Below are positions 1 to 9,657 of a stretch of DNA of 64,000 bases, piece after piece. Each line of letters starts with the position of its first letter. Within the stretch, counting starts at the first letter, position 1. Made by a program: the position numbers and the translations under genes. The notes beneath the pieces are model-generated. The model searched no databases. It saw only the letters and a list, made by a program, of their open reading frames with translations, and was not told the origin of the DNA. Origin of the DNA: Streptomyces stelliscabiei (GTDB lineage: Bacteria; Actinomycetota; Actinomycetes; Streptomycetales; Streptomycetaceae); the NCBI RefSeq assembly GCF_014873495.1, contig NZ_JADBGF010000001.1, positions 3,968,001-4,032,000 on the forward strand, written 5' to 3'.

Positions 1-474
1 GACCGGCAGCAGCACCAGCGCCGCAAGGCTGAGGGTGAGGCCGACGACGAGCTTGGACCACAGCAGCCGGGCGCGCGGCACGGGCGCGGCGAGAAGGTAG
101 CGCAGGGAGGACCAGCTGGCCTCCGAGGCGACCGTGTCGCCGCAGAACAGCGCGACGGGGATGACGAGCAGGAAGCCCGCGGCGGCGAACAGGTTCACCG
201 CGGCGAAGTTCGCGCCGGACGCGGTGGCCGTGTCCATCAGGTTGACCCGGTTGTTGCCCTCGCCGGGCGTGCCGCCGACCTGGAAGGCGATCAGCAGCAC
301 GAGCGGCAGGGCGAACAGGATGCCGCCCATGACCAGGGTGCGGCGGCGCTTCAGCTGGCGGACCAGTTCGACCCCGAGGGGCAGGGTGCGGCCGGCGCGG
401 TAGCCGTCGGCGACCTCGACGGGCCGGGCGGGCCCGGGTTCTGCGTGCTCGGCACGCTCGGCCAGCGTGCTCAT
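1..474 (-). CDS. ABC-2 type transporter permease (3' part cut off by window edge)
   Basis: This is the membrane-spanning partner of an ABC exporter, encoded just downstream of its probable ATPase. Reading the minus strand from the ATG at 474 gives MSTLAERAEHAEPG, then a cytoplasmic stretch rich in Arg and Lys. A hydrophobic segment follows (about residues 49-65, GGILFALPLVLLIAF), then a second one around residues 95-115 and the start of a third near the edge. This is the usual layout of ABC-2 permeases. The start ATG overlaps the TGA of the upstream hydrolase/ATPase gene (ATGA at 474-471), so the two are translationally coupled and very probably form one transporter. About 158 codons are present. 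The remaining membrane segments and the stop lie outside the window, so the family call is good but the substrate is unknown. Confidence 0.8.
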   Translation of the reverse strand, partial: MSTLAERAEHAEPGPARPVEVADGYRAGRTLPLGVELVRQLKRRRTLVMGGILFALPLVLLIAFQVGGTPGEGNNRVNLMDTATASGANFAAVNLFAAAGFLLVIPVALFCGDTVASEASWSSLRYLLAAPVPRARLLWSKLVVGLTLSLAALVLLPV

Positions 475-3128
475 GCGGACTCTCCGATCAGGGTGAGGAA
501 GGCGTCTTCGAGGCGGCGGTGCGGGCCGACCGACTCCACGGGTACGTCCAGCCGGACGAGTTCGGCGACCAGACGCCGGGCGCTGCCGCCGGCGTCGAGG
601 CGGACCACCAGACCGCCGTCGGCGGGTACGGCCGAGTCGACGCCCGGCAGCGCGGCGATCTTCTCGACGAGCGGCTCGTCCACCGGCTCGGAGGTGCCGA
701 CCAGCAGCGTGTCGCCGGATCCGACGATCTCGCTCACGGGGCCGGCCTGGACGAGTTGCCCGTGGTCCATGACGACCAGATGCGTGCAGGTCTGCTCGAC
801 CTCCGCCAGCAGGTGACTGGAGACGATGACCGTGCGGCCGGCGGCCGCGTACCGGATCATGACCTCGCGCATCTCGCGGATCTGCGGCGGGTCGAGTCCG
901 TTCGTCGGCTCGTCCAGGATCAGCAGGTCGGGCAGGCCGAGCATGGCCTGGGCGATGGCCAGGCGCTGGCGCATGCCCTGGGAGTAGGTGCGCACCGCGC
1001 GGGCCAGGGCGTCGCCGAGGCCGGCGATCTCCAGGGCCTCGTCGAGGTGGGCGTCCTCGGCCGGGCGGCCGGTGGCGGCCCAGTACAGCTCCAGGTTCTC
1101 GCGGCCGGAGAGGTGCGGGAGGAAGCCCGCGCCCTCGACGAACGCGCCGACCCGGGAGAGGACCGGGGCGCCCGGCACGATCGCGTGGCCGAAGACGCGG
1201 ATCTGGCCGCCGTCCGGCTGGATCAGGCCCATCAGCATGCGCAGGGTCGTCGTCTTGCCCGCTCCGTTCGGTCCGAGCAGGCCGAGGACCTGGCCCTTCT
1301 CGACGCGGAGGGAGAGGTCGCGGACGCTGTAGCGGTCGCCGTTCCTGTACTTCTTGCTCAGGTCGGTGATCTGCAGCGGGACCTCGGCGAGCGCCGGGTC
1401 GGGGGCCGGGGTGACGATCCGGCGGCGTCCGGTGACGAGGAGGACGGCCGCGATCACGGCGCCGGCGATCGGCAGGTACCAGACCCAGGCGGGCAGGACG
1501 TCCGTGCGGTCGGCCCCGGCGAGGGGCGTGGGCACCTCCAGGCCGCCCTTGAGGGAGACGGTGTACGTCGCCGGGGTCGTCGGGGAGGCGTAGCCGAGGT
1601 CGGTGGAGGCGAGGACCAGACGGAGGCGGTGGCCGTCGTCGAGTTCGTGGTCGACGGCCGGGAGGGTGAGCGTCACGTCCTTGCCGGCCTTCGCGCCCCG
1701 CACCCGGACCGGCTCGACGAGCTGGGAGGGGAGGACCTGGGACCTGCCGTCGGGGCCGACGTCGTACACCTTGGCGAAGAGGACGGCGTCCTCGCTGGTC
1801 GACTTCACGTGGACCGTGGCCGTGGGCGAGCCGGTGATCTGCAGGTCGTCCGCGACCGGCTTCGACTGGAACGCGGCGAACTGGCCGGGGAAGTCGAGGG
1901 AGATGCCGACGCCGAGCGAGGACAGCTGGGCCAGGCCGCCGCCGGCGCCGAGGCCGGGCAGGGCGGAGATGGCGGGCGGGTTGGCGCCGGCCGGGCTCTC
2001 GAAGCTCTGCTCCCGGCCGGCAAGGGCGATCTTCGTGGGGTCGCCCTCCAGGCCCGGGTAGGTGTCGTCGGTCGTACCGGCGAGGCGGGGCTCGCCGTCG
2101 CCGGAGCCGGCGCCGAGGGTGCGGGTGACGCGGAACGCGGAGCCGGTGTCCGCGCTCTTGTCGCCCTTCAGATAGCGGTCGAACCAGGCCTGTGTCCGGG
2201 CCTGGACCCGGCTCGTCTCCATGTCGCCGCCGTCGTGGCCACCGGAGATCCAGTCGACGTCCACGGGCGCGCCGTTGGCCTTGATCGCCCGGGCGGCGGC
2301 GTCGGCCTGGCCGAGCGGGAAGAGGGAGTCGGTCTGGCCCTGCATCAGCAGGGTGGGCACCTTGATGCGATCGCCGACGGCCTCGGGGCTGCGCTCCTGG
2401 AGGAGCTTCACGGCCTGCGCGTCCGGCTGCCCGGACTCGGCGACCCGCTGGTACATCTCGCAGAGCTGCTTCTCGAACTTCTCGCAGCCGCCGCCGGTGT
2501 TGACGAACAGACCGGCCCACAGCTTCTTGAAGACGCCGTTCGGGAACAGGGCGTCCGCCAGGTTCCAGTACGTGATGGCGGGCGCGATGGCGTCGACCCG
2601 GTCGTCGTACCCGGCGGCCAGCAGCGAGATCGCGCCGCCGTACGAGGCGCCGGCGACGCCGAGGCGCGGGTCGCCCTTCTTGTCGAGCTGGACCTCGGGG
2701 CGCTTCGCGAGCCAGTCGATCAGCTTGGAGACGTCGGCGACCTCGCCCTTCGGGTCGTTCAGCCCGATCTTGCCGGTCGAGTCGCCGAAGCCGCGGGCGG
2801 ACCAGGTCAGCACCGCGTAGCCGTCGCGGGCGAGGGTCTCGGCCTGCTTGCGGACGTCGTTCTTGCTGCCGCCGAAGCCGTGGCCGAGCAGGACGGCCGG
2901 GCGGCGGCCGTCACCGCCGGAGGTGAAGTACGAGGTGTCGATGCGTACGCCCTCGGCCGTGTCCATGGCCCGGTCGGAGCGCTTCACCGGCGCCGCCTCG
3001 TCGGAGGCGGTGGCCGTCCAGGTACCGGCGCCGGCGAGCACGACGACGGCGGCCGCGGCGGCGAGGGTGCGACGCGGCCTCCGCCGGAGCGCTCCGCGCA
3101 GGCGCGGGCCGGTCAGTCGAAGATCCAT
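471..3128 (-). CDS. Fusion: secreted alpha/beta hydrolase (S15/CocE-like) + ABC transporter ATPase
   Basis: An 885-residue two-part protein. Residues 1-40 hold an Arg-rich N terminus and a membrane anchor (about 21-40). Residues 60-540 form an X-Pro dipeptidyl-peptidase/CocE-like hydrolase: oxyanion region LGHGFGG near 81, nucleophile elbow GASYGG (Ser about 162), acid in GQTDSLFP (Asp about 268), His in SGGHDGG (about 299), then a beta-rich C-terminal domain. A second membrane segment lies near 547-567. Residues 582-885 are a complete ABC ATPase: Walker A GPNGAGKTT (about 618-626), signature YSQGMRQ (about 714), Walker B LLILDEP (about 735) and H-loop SSHL (about 779-782). The predicted topology puts the hydrolase outside and the ATPase inside. 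The gene is coupled by ATGA to the permease. Seen: both catalytic sets intact in one frame. Inferred: cleavage and transport are physically linked. Substrate unknown. Confidence 0.88.
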   Translation of the reverse strand: MDLRLTGPRLRGALRRRPRRTLAAAAAVVVLAGAGTWTATASDEAAPVKRSDRAMDTAEGVRIDTSYFTSGGDGRRPAVLLGHGFGGSKNDVRKQAETLARDGYAVLTWSARGFGDSTGKIGLNDPKGEVADVSKLIDWLAKRPEVQLDKKGDPRLGVAGASYGGAISLLAAGYDDRVDAIAPAITYWNLADALFPNGVFKKLWAGLFVNTGGGCEKFEKQLCEMYQRVAESGQPDAQAVKLLQERSPEAVGDRIKVPTLLMQGQTDSLFPLGQADAAARAIKANGAPVDVDWISGGHDGGDMETSRVQARTQAWFDRYLKGDKSADTGSAFRVTRTLGAGSGDGEPRLAGTTDDTYPGLEGDPTKIALAGREQSFESPAGANPPAISALPGLGAGGGLAQLSSLGVGISLDFPGQFAAFQSKPVADDLQITGSPTATVHVKSTSEDAVLFAKVYDVGPDGRSQVLPSQLVEPVRVRGAKAGKDVTLTLPAVDHELDDGHRLRLVLASTDLGYASPTTPATYTVSLKGGLEVPTPLAGADRTDVLPAWVWYLPIAGAVIAAVLLVTGRRRIVTPAPDPALAEVPLQITDLSKKYRNGDRYSVRDLSLRVEKGQVLGLLGPNGAGKTTTLRMLMGLIQPDGGQIRVFGHAIVPGAPVLSRVGAFVEGAGFLPHLSGRENLELYWAATGRPAEDAHLDEALEIAGLGDALARAVRTYSQGMRQRLAIAQAMLGLPDLLILDEPTNGLDPPQIREMREVMIRYAAAGRTVIVSSHLLAEVEQTCTHLVVMDHGQLVQAGPVSEIVGSGDTLLVGTSEPVDEPLVEKIAALPGVDSAVPADGGLVVRLDAGGSARRLVAELVRLDVPVESVGPHRRLEDAFLTLIGESA

Positions 3129-3323
3129 GCGTCAACGGTACGGGGGCGTGGTGGTGGGTCACGGCCCCCTCAGGGGGGAGGGGTGGGGTATCCCACGGTC
3201 GTACGGGGGGAATTCGGTATACAGCGGGTGCGGTATGCGGGGGTGGGGCGGGCCTGACAGCAACCTGATAAGTCGGGGCAGATCGGGGTAGGCGGGCGTG
3301 CGCGGGTCCGGTGGGGCTTCTCG
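3129..3323. other. Intergenic region upstream of the hydrolase/ATPase gene
   Basis: About 195 nt lie between the hydrolase/ATPase start and the mmsA-side terminator. I see no convincing coding region. The promoter of the minus-strand hydrolase gene must lie here, but no clear -35/-10 pair stands out in the G-rich sequence. Confidence 0.5.
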
Positions 3324-3361
3324 CACGCTTCCCCGCGCCCGTTCGGGCGCGGGGAAGCGTG
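3324..3361 (-). terminator. Strong hairpin terminator after the inositol operon
   Basis: A perfect 18-bp stem (3324-3341 pairing with 3344-3361) is closed by a two-base TT loop. It lies 31 nt past the mmsA stop. It should end the leftward inositol transcript before the hydrolase/ATPase gene. No T-run follows, as is common in Streptomyces. Confidence 0.85.
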
Positions 3362-3391
3362 GGTACGGGCTAGTGGTTGCGCGGGTACGGG

Positions 3392-3404
<13 letters not shown>
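3361..3404. repeat. 22-bp perfect tandem duplication spanning the mmsA stop codon
   Basis: Positions 3361-3382 and 3383-3404 are identical 22-mers. Each copy carries the last codons (Arg-Asn-His) and the TAG stop of mmsA. Because 22 is not a multiple of 3, the two stops are in different frames. It looks like a recent slippage or duplication event that left the reading frame intact. Confidence 0.95.
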
Positions 3405-4894
<1,490 letters not shown>

Positions 4895-4910
4895 GCCGAG
4901 AAACTCCTTC

Positions 4911-6806
4911 TCACAGATGGCGGCGTCGGGTTGAGACGTGCCGGTCGTACTCCTCGCGTGCCTTGACCGCCGACGCGCGGGTCGCGGTCTCGGCCACAGG
5001 TACATCCCACCAGGCCTGCGCGGGAGGCGGGCCCGACACAGTGTCTGCCGTTTGGGTCTCCACGTAGACACAAGTGGGAGTGTCGGCCGCCCGCGCCTCG
5101 GCGAGTGCGGCGCGCAGGTCACGGACCGTCCTGGCGCGCAGGACGCGCATGCCGAGACTGGCCGCGTTGGCGGCGAGATCCACGGGCAGCGGGGCGCCCG
5201 TGAACGTGCCGTCGTCAGGGTTGCGGTGCCGGTAGGCGGTACCGAACCGCTCACCGCCGACCGACTCGGAGAGCCCGCCGATGGAGGCGTACCCGTGGTT
5301 CTGCACGAGCAGCACCTTGATCGGGACGTTCTCCTGCACGGCCGTGACGATCTCGGTCGGCATCATCAGATACGTGCCGTCGCCGACCAGCGCCCACACC
5401 GGGCGCCCGGGAGCGGCCAGCCGGACGCCGATCGCGGCCGGTATCTCGTAGCCCATGCAGGAGTAGCCGTACTCCAGGTGGTACTGGTCCCGGGACCGGG
5501 TACGCCACAGTTTGTGCAGGTCACCGGGGAGGGAGCCGGCCGCGTTGATGAGGATGTCGTCCTCGTCGACGATCTCGTCGAGGAGGCCGAGCACCTGGGC
5601 CTGGGTGGGCCGGGTGTCCGGCTCGTCTGCCTCGTAGCAGGCGTCGACGCGGTGCTCCCAGCGCTGCTTGTCCTGGGCGTACTCGGCGACGTAGCCGTCC
5701 GCGACCCGGTGCCCGTGCAGCCCCAGGGCCTCGGCGAGCGCCTCCAGGCCGGACCGGGCGTCCGCGATCAGCGGCAGTGCGGAGAGCTTGTGGCCGTCGT
5801 ACGGGGCGATGTTGAGGTTGAGGAAGCGCACGTCGTCGGCGGCGAAGAGGGTGTTCGAGGCCGTGGTGAAGTCCGTGTACCGGGTGCCGACGCCGATCAC
5901 CAGGTCGGCGGTGCGGGCGAGTTCGTTCGCGGTCGCGGTGCCGGTGTGACCGATGCCGCCCACGTCCTGCGGGTGGTCGAAGCGGAGGGAGCCCTTGCCG
6001 GCCTGGGTGGACGCCACGGGGATGCCGGTGGCGGCGGCCAGTTCGGCGAGGGTCTCCTCGGCGCGGGCGTGGTGGACGCCGCCGCCGGCGACGATCAGGG
6101 GGCGGCGGGCCGCGCGGATCGCGGCGATCGCGGCGGCCAGTTCGGCGACGTCGGCGGCCGGGCGGCGCACGTTCCAGGTCCGCTCGGCGAAGAACTCATC
6201 CGGCCAGTCGTACGCCTCGGCCTGCACGTCCTGCGGCAGGGCGAGGGTGACGGCCCCCGTCTCTACCGGGTCGGTGAGGACGCGCATCGCCTGCAGCGCG
6301 GCCGGGATCAGGGCCTCGGGGCGGGTGATCCGGTCGAAGTACCGCGACACCGGACGCAGTGTGTCGTTGACGCTGATGTCGCCCGCGTAGGGGACTTCGA
6401 GCTGCTGGAGGACCGGGTCGGCCGGCCGCGTGGCGAAGGTGTCGCCGGGCAGCAGCAGCACCGGGAGGTGGTTGATGGTGGCGAGGGCGGCGCCGGTGAC
6501 CAGGTTGGTGGCGCCGGGGCCGATGGACGTCGTCACGGCGTGCGTGGACAGCCGGTTCGACTGCCGGGCGTAGCCGACGGCCGCGTGGACCATCGACTGC
6601 TCGTTGCGGCCCTGGAGGTACGGCATGTCGTCGACGTACTCGATCAGCGCCTGGCCGAGGCCCGCGACGTTGCCGTGGCCGAAGATGCCCCAGGTGGCGC
6701 CGATCAGCCGCCGCCGCTCGCCGTCGCGCTCGGTGTACTGGGCGGACAGGAAGCGGACGAGCGCCTGGGCGACCGTCAGCCGCGTGGTGGTCGTGGTCGG
6801 GCTCAT
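4911..6806 (-). CDS. iolD: 3D-(3,5/4)-trihydroxycyclohexane-1,2-dione hydrolase
   Basis: A thiamine-diphosphate enzyme that hydrolyses the ring of the inositol intermediate THcHDO to 5-deoxy-glucuronate. It has 631 residues, typical for IolD. An N-terminal acetolactate-synthase-like domain (GIFGHGNVAGLGQAL, with GPGATNLVTGAALA) is followed by a central FAD/ThDP-type domain. The C-terminal ThDP-binding motif starts GDGTYLMMPTEI and ends in QNHGYASIGG. The ATG at 6806 lies inside the iolB stop (ATGA), so the longer frame upstream is rejected. The neighbours iolB and mmsA act immediately after it in the same pathway. Confidence 0.95.
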   Translation of the reverse strand: MSPTTTTTRLTVAQALVRFLSAQYTERDGERRRLIGATWGIFGHGNVAGLGQALIEYVDDMPYLQGRNEQSMVHAAVGYARQSNRLSTHAVTTSIGPGATNLVTGAALATINHLPVLLLPGDTFATRPADPVLQQLEVPYAGDISVNDTLRPVSRYFDRITRPEALIPAALQAMRVLTDPVETGAVTLALPQDVQAEAYDWPDEFFAERTWNVRRPAADVAELAAAIAAIRAARRPLIVAGGGVHHARAEETLAELAAATGIPVASTQAGKGSLRFDHPQDVGGIGHTGTATANELARTADLVIGVGTRYTDFTTASNTLFAADDVRFLNLNIAPYDGHKLSALPLIADARSGLEALAEALGLHGHRVADGYVAEYAQDKQRWEHRVDACYEADEPDTRPTQAQVLGLLDEIVDEDDILINAAGSLPGDLHKLWRTRSRDQYHLEYGYSCMGYEIPAAIGVRLAAPGRPVWALVGDGTYLMMPTEIVTAVQENVPIKVLLVQNHGYASIGGLSESVGGERFGTAYRHRNPDDGTFTGAPLPVDLAANAASLGMRVLRARTVRDLRAALAEARAADTPTCVYVETQTADTVSGPPPAQAWWDVPVAETATRASAVKAREEYDRHVSTRRRHL

Positions 6807-7651
6807 CGGTAGCCCTCCGTGTGGTCGGGGTGGAAGCAGATCTGCCACTTCCGCTCGGAACCGGGACCCGCCATCACGTTCAGGTAGTACATGCTGTGGC
6901 CGGGCTGCGCGACGGACGGGCCGTGCCAGCCGTCGGGCACGAGCACCGCGTCACCGGAACGGACCTCGGCGAGGACCTCGGAGCCGCCCTCGCGGGAGGG
7001 GGACACGCGCTGGTAGCCGAAGCCGTGGGGACCGTCGATCTCGAAGTAGTAGATCTCCTCCAGCTCGGTCTCCTCCCCCGGCCGGTTCTCGTCGTGCTTG
7101 TGCGGCGGGTACGAGGACCAGTTGCCGCCGGGGGTGATGACCTCGACGGCGATCAGCTTGTCGCACTCGAAGGCGTCCGCGGAGGCGAAGTTGCGTACCT
7201 GGCGGGCGCAGTTGCCGCTGCCCCGGTCCTCCACGGGGACCTCCGGCGCGGGGCCGTAGCGCGCGGGGAGTCGTCGCTCGCACTTCGCTCCTGCCAAAGC
7301 GAAGCGGCCTCCCGCGCCGGAGGCGATCTGTACCCGGGCGTCACGGGGCGCGTAGACGAAGTCGGAGACTCCGGCGAACACGCTCTCCCTGCCCAGGACT
7401 TCGAACTCGGCGCTGCCGCCGCCGTCTGAACTGCCCGGTTCCTCCGACACCCGCACCGTACAACCGCCGGCCAGGGACAGCACGATCCATTCGCTGTCCC
7501 CGGTCGTGAACGTGTGCGAGCCACCCGGCTCCAACTCCACGACGCGCAGGCTGCTGTGGGTCCAGCCGGCCCGCTTCGGGTCGATGTCGACGGCGTACCG
7601 GGCGTTCGCGGTCGCGCCCTTGGGTACGTACAGCTCGGTCTTGTGTGTCAT
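6803..7651 (-). CDS. iolB: 5-deoxy-glucuronate isomerase
   Basis: Isomerises 5-deoxy-glucuronate to 5-dehydro-2-deoxy-gluconate (DKG), a mid-pathway step of inositol breakdown. It has 282 residues, close to the family length, and starts MTHKTELYVPKG. The cupin metal site is visible in PPHKHDENRPGEETELEEIYYF (His-x-His plus Glu), with the second His region at PDGWHGPSV. The ATG at 7651 is 7 nt after the aldolase stop, and the 3' end overlaps iolD by 4 nt. The first half is less canonical than the second, but the frame is unbroken. Confidence 0.93.
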   Translation of the reverse strand: MTHKTELYVPKGATANARYAVDIDPKRAGWTHSSLRVVELEPGGSHTFTTGDSEWIVLSLAGGCTVRVSEEPGSSDGGGSAEFEVLGRESVFAGVSDFVYAPRDARVQIASGAGGRFALAGAKCERRLPARYGPAPEVPVEDRGSGNCARQVRNFASADAFECDKLIAVEVITPGGNWSSYPPHKHDENRPGEETELEEIYYFEIDGPHGFGYQRVSPSREGGSEVLAEVRSGDAVLVPDGWHGPSVAQPGHSMYYLNVMAGPGSERKWQICFHPDHTEGYR

Positions 7652-7658
7652 GCGGCCC

Positions 7659-8573
7659 TCACAACAGTCCTACGGCGGTGTCCACGGCGGCGGTCACGTC
7701 GTCGTCCGCCGGGTAGAGCAGCGAGCGGCCGACCACCAGGCCCTGCACGGTGGGCAGTTGCAGCGCGCCCCGCCACTTCTCGTACGCCCCGTCCTGGTCC
7801 TCGCCGACATCGCCGCCGAGGAGGACGGCGGGCAGCGTCGAGGTCTCCATCACGCGGGCCATGTCGTCGGGGTTGTCGGTGACGGGCACCTTCAGCCAGG
7901 TGTACGCCGACGTGCCGCCGAGCCCGGCCGCTATGGCGATCGACTTGGTGACGGCGTCGGCGCTCAGGTCGTTCCTGACCTTGCCGGTGACGGGGTCGCG
8001 GCGACTGATGAACGGCTCGACGAAGACGGGCAGCCGCCGCTCGGCCATGGCGTCCACGGCACGGGCGGTGGACTCCAGGGTGGTGAGGGAGCCCGGGTCG
8101 TCGTAGTCGACGCGCAGCAGGAGCTTGCCGGCGTCGAAGCCGAGGCGCTCCATGTCCTCGGGGCGGTGTCCGGTGAAGCGGTCGTCCAGTTCGAAGCTGG
8201 CGCCCGCCAGGCCGCCCCGGTTCATCGAGCCCATGACGACCTTGCCGTCGAGGGCGCCGAGGAGGAGCAGGTCGTCGAGGATGTCGGCGGTCGCGAGGAC
8301 ACCGTCGACGCCGGGGCGGGACAGCGCCAGGCACAGTCGTTCGAGGAGGTCGACGCGGTTGGCCATGGCGAGCTTGCGGTCACCGACGGAGAGCGCGCCA
8401 CGGGCCGGGTGGTCGGCGGCGACGATCATCAGTCGGCCGCTGTCCCCGATCAGGGGGCGCCGGACGCGTCGGGCGGCGGCCTCGGCGACGGCCTCGGGGT
8501 GGTGGACGCGGGTGCGGACGAGGGCGGAGACGTCGACGGGGCCTAGCGGGCTCACGGGGCGTGCGGGAGTCAC
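7659..8573 (-). CDS. Cgl0159-type (beta/alpha)8 aldolase, probable DKGP aldolase (IolJ role)
   Basis: A 304-residue TIM-barrel protein. It has VAADHPARGAL near the N terminus, VVMGSMNRGGLAG, a Lys in SAYTWLKVPVT in the position of a Schiff-base lysine, and LLGGDVGED late in the barrel. Actinobacterial inositol clusters carry this family in place of the Bacillus IolJ class II aldolase, so the inferred job is cleavage of 2-deoxy-5-keto-gluconate 6-phosphate to DHAP and malonate semialdehyde. The GTG at 8573 overlaps the iolC stop (GTGA) and gives VTPARPVSPLG; the longer upstream frame is a shadow of iolC. The placement between iolC and iolB supports the role; the exact reaction is inferred. Confidence 0.82.
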   Translation of the reverse strand: MTPARPVSPLGPVDVSALVRTRVHHPEAVAEAAARRVRRPLIGDSGRLMIVAADHPARGALSVGDRKLAMANRVDLLERLCLALSRPGVDGVLATADILDDLLLLGALDGKVVMGSMNRGGLAGASFELDDRFTGHRPEDMERLGFDAGKLLLRVDYDDPGSLTTLESTARAVDAMAERRLPVFVEPFISRRDPVTGKVRNDLSADAVTKSIAIAAGLGGTSAYTWLKVPVTDNPDDMARVMETSTLPAVLLGGDVGEDQDGAYEKWRGALQLPTVQGLVVGRSLLYPADDDVTAAVDTAVGLL

Positions 8574-9520
8574 AGGACCGCTCCCGCCGTGACCGCCGCC
8601 TCGATCTCGTCCACCGTGGGCATCGCGGACGAGCACTCCAGACGGGAGGCGACGATGGCCCCGGCCGCGTTGGCGTGCCGCATGATCTTCTCCAGGCCCC
8701 AGCCTTCGAGCAGGCCGTGGCAGAGGGAGCCGCCGAAGGCGTCACCGGCGCCGAGGCCGTTGAGGACGTTCACGGGCAGCGGCGGGACCTCGGCGGACTC
8801 GCCCCTGCTGTTGACCGCGAGGACGCCCTTGGGGCCCTGCTTGACGACCGCGAGTTCGACCCCGGCGTCGAGCAGCGCGCGGGCGGCGGCGTGCGGTTCG
8901 CGGACTCCGGTGGCGACCTCGACCTCGTCGAGGTTGCCGACCGCGACGGTGGTGTGCCGCAGGGCCTCCTCGTAGAAGGGGCGGGCCTCGGCCGGGTCGT
9001 TCCAGAACATGGGGCGCCAGTCGAGGTCGAAGACCGTCGTGCCGGCCCCGGCCCGGTGGGCGAGCGCCGCGAGCGTCGCCGTACGGCTGGGCTCCTCGCT
9101 CAGGCCGGTGCCGGTCACCCAGAAGATCCTGGTCCCGGCGATGGCGTCGAGATCCAGCTCGTGGGCGTCGATCTCCAGGTCGGGGGCCTTCGGGCGGCGG
9201 TAGAAGTACAGCGGGAAGTCGTCCGGCGGGAACACCTCGCAGAAGGTGATCGGCGTCGCGAGGCCGGGGACCGGGGTGACCCAGCGGTCGTCCACGCCGA
9301 AGTCGCGCAGTGCCTGGTGGAGGTACTCGCCGAAGGGGTCCTCGCCGGTGCGGGTGATGACGGCGGTGGAGCGGCCGAGGCGGGACGCGGCCACCGCGAC
9401 GTTCGTCGCCGATCCGCCGAGGAACTTGCCGAAGGACGTCACCTGCGGCAGCGGGACCCCCGTCTGCAACGGGTAGAGGTCCACACCGATCCGCCCCATG
9501 GTGATCAGGTCGTACGCCAT
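8570..9520 (-). CDS. iolC: 5-dehydro-2-deoxygluconokinase (PfkB family)
   Basis: Phosphorylates DKG with ATP. The 316-residue protein opens with MAYDLITMGRIGVDLYPLQ, the IolC form of the PfkB N terminus, and has the glycine-rich GKFLGGSATNVAVAASRLG. The PfkB signature GLGAGDAFGGSLCHGL lies near residue 268; its Asp is the catalytic base. It is the first gene of the operon. The promoter read on the minus strand is TTGACA (9594-9589), an 18-nt spacer, then TAGACC. The 4-nt overlap with the aldolase couples translation. Confidence 0.95.
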   Translation of the reverse strand: MAYDLITMGRIGVDLYPLQTGVPLPQVTSFGKFLGGSATNVAVAASRLGRSTAVITRTGEDPFGEYLHQALRDFGVDDRWVTPVPGLATPITFCEVFPPDDFPLYFYRRPKAPDLEIDAHELDLDAIAGTRIFWVTGTGLSEEPSRTATLAALAHRAGAGTTVFDLDWRPMFWNDPAEARPFYEEALRHTTVAVGNLDEVEVATGVREPHAAARALLDAGVELAVVKQGPKGVLAVNSRGESAEVPPLPVNVLNGLGAGDAFGGSLCHGLLEGWGLEKIMRHANAAGAIVASRLECSSAMPTVDEIEAAVTAGAVL

Positions 9521-9564
9521 CGAGTTCCCTTCACGCGCCGGGTCCGTCCGCCGGGTCCGTCAAG

Positions 9565-9652
9565 GTCTAGCCCTGTCGGAGCGACCCTGTCAATACTTTG
9601 TCCAGACATTCGGACTACCTATTGACACCCTCAGCTTCGAGGCTGAAGCTGA
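9565..9652. promoter_or_regulatory. Divergent inositol promoter/operator region
   Basis: On the minus strand, TTGACA (9594-9589) and TAGACC (9571-9566) are 18 nt apart and face iolC. On the plus strand another TTGACA (9622-9627) faces the 9658 gene. TGTCAATA (9588-9595) and TATTGACA (9620-9627) form an inverted repeat, with GTCC...GGAC between them. A second palindrome, TCAGCTTC-N6-GAAGCTGA (9631-9652), sits right before the 9658 ATG. A regulator bound here could control both directions. No inositol-type repressor is encoded beside it. Confidence 0.7.
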
Positions 9653-9657
9653 CTCCC

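Noticed and set aside
519..3257. A 912-codon open frame on the plus strand opposite the hydrolase/ATPase gene
   Set aside because: It lies entirely antisense to a gene with clear catalytic motifs, has an Arg/Gly/Val/Asp-rich composition typical of high-GC shadows, and shows no domain.
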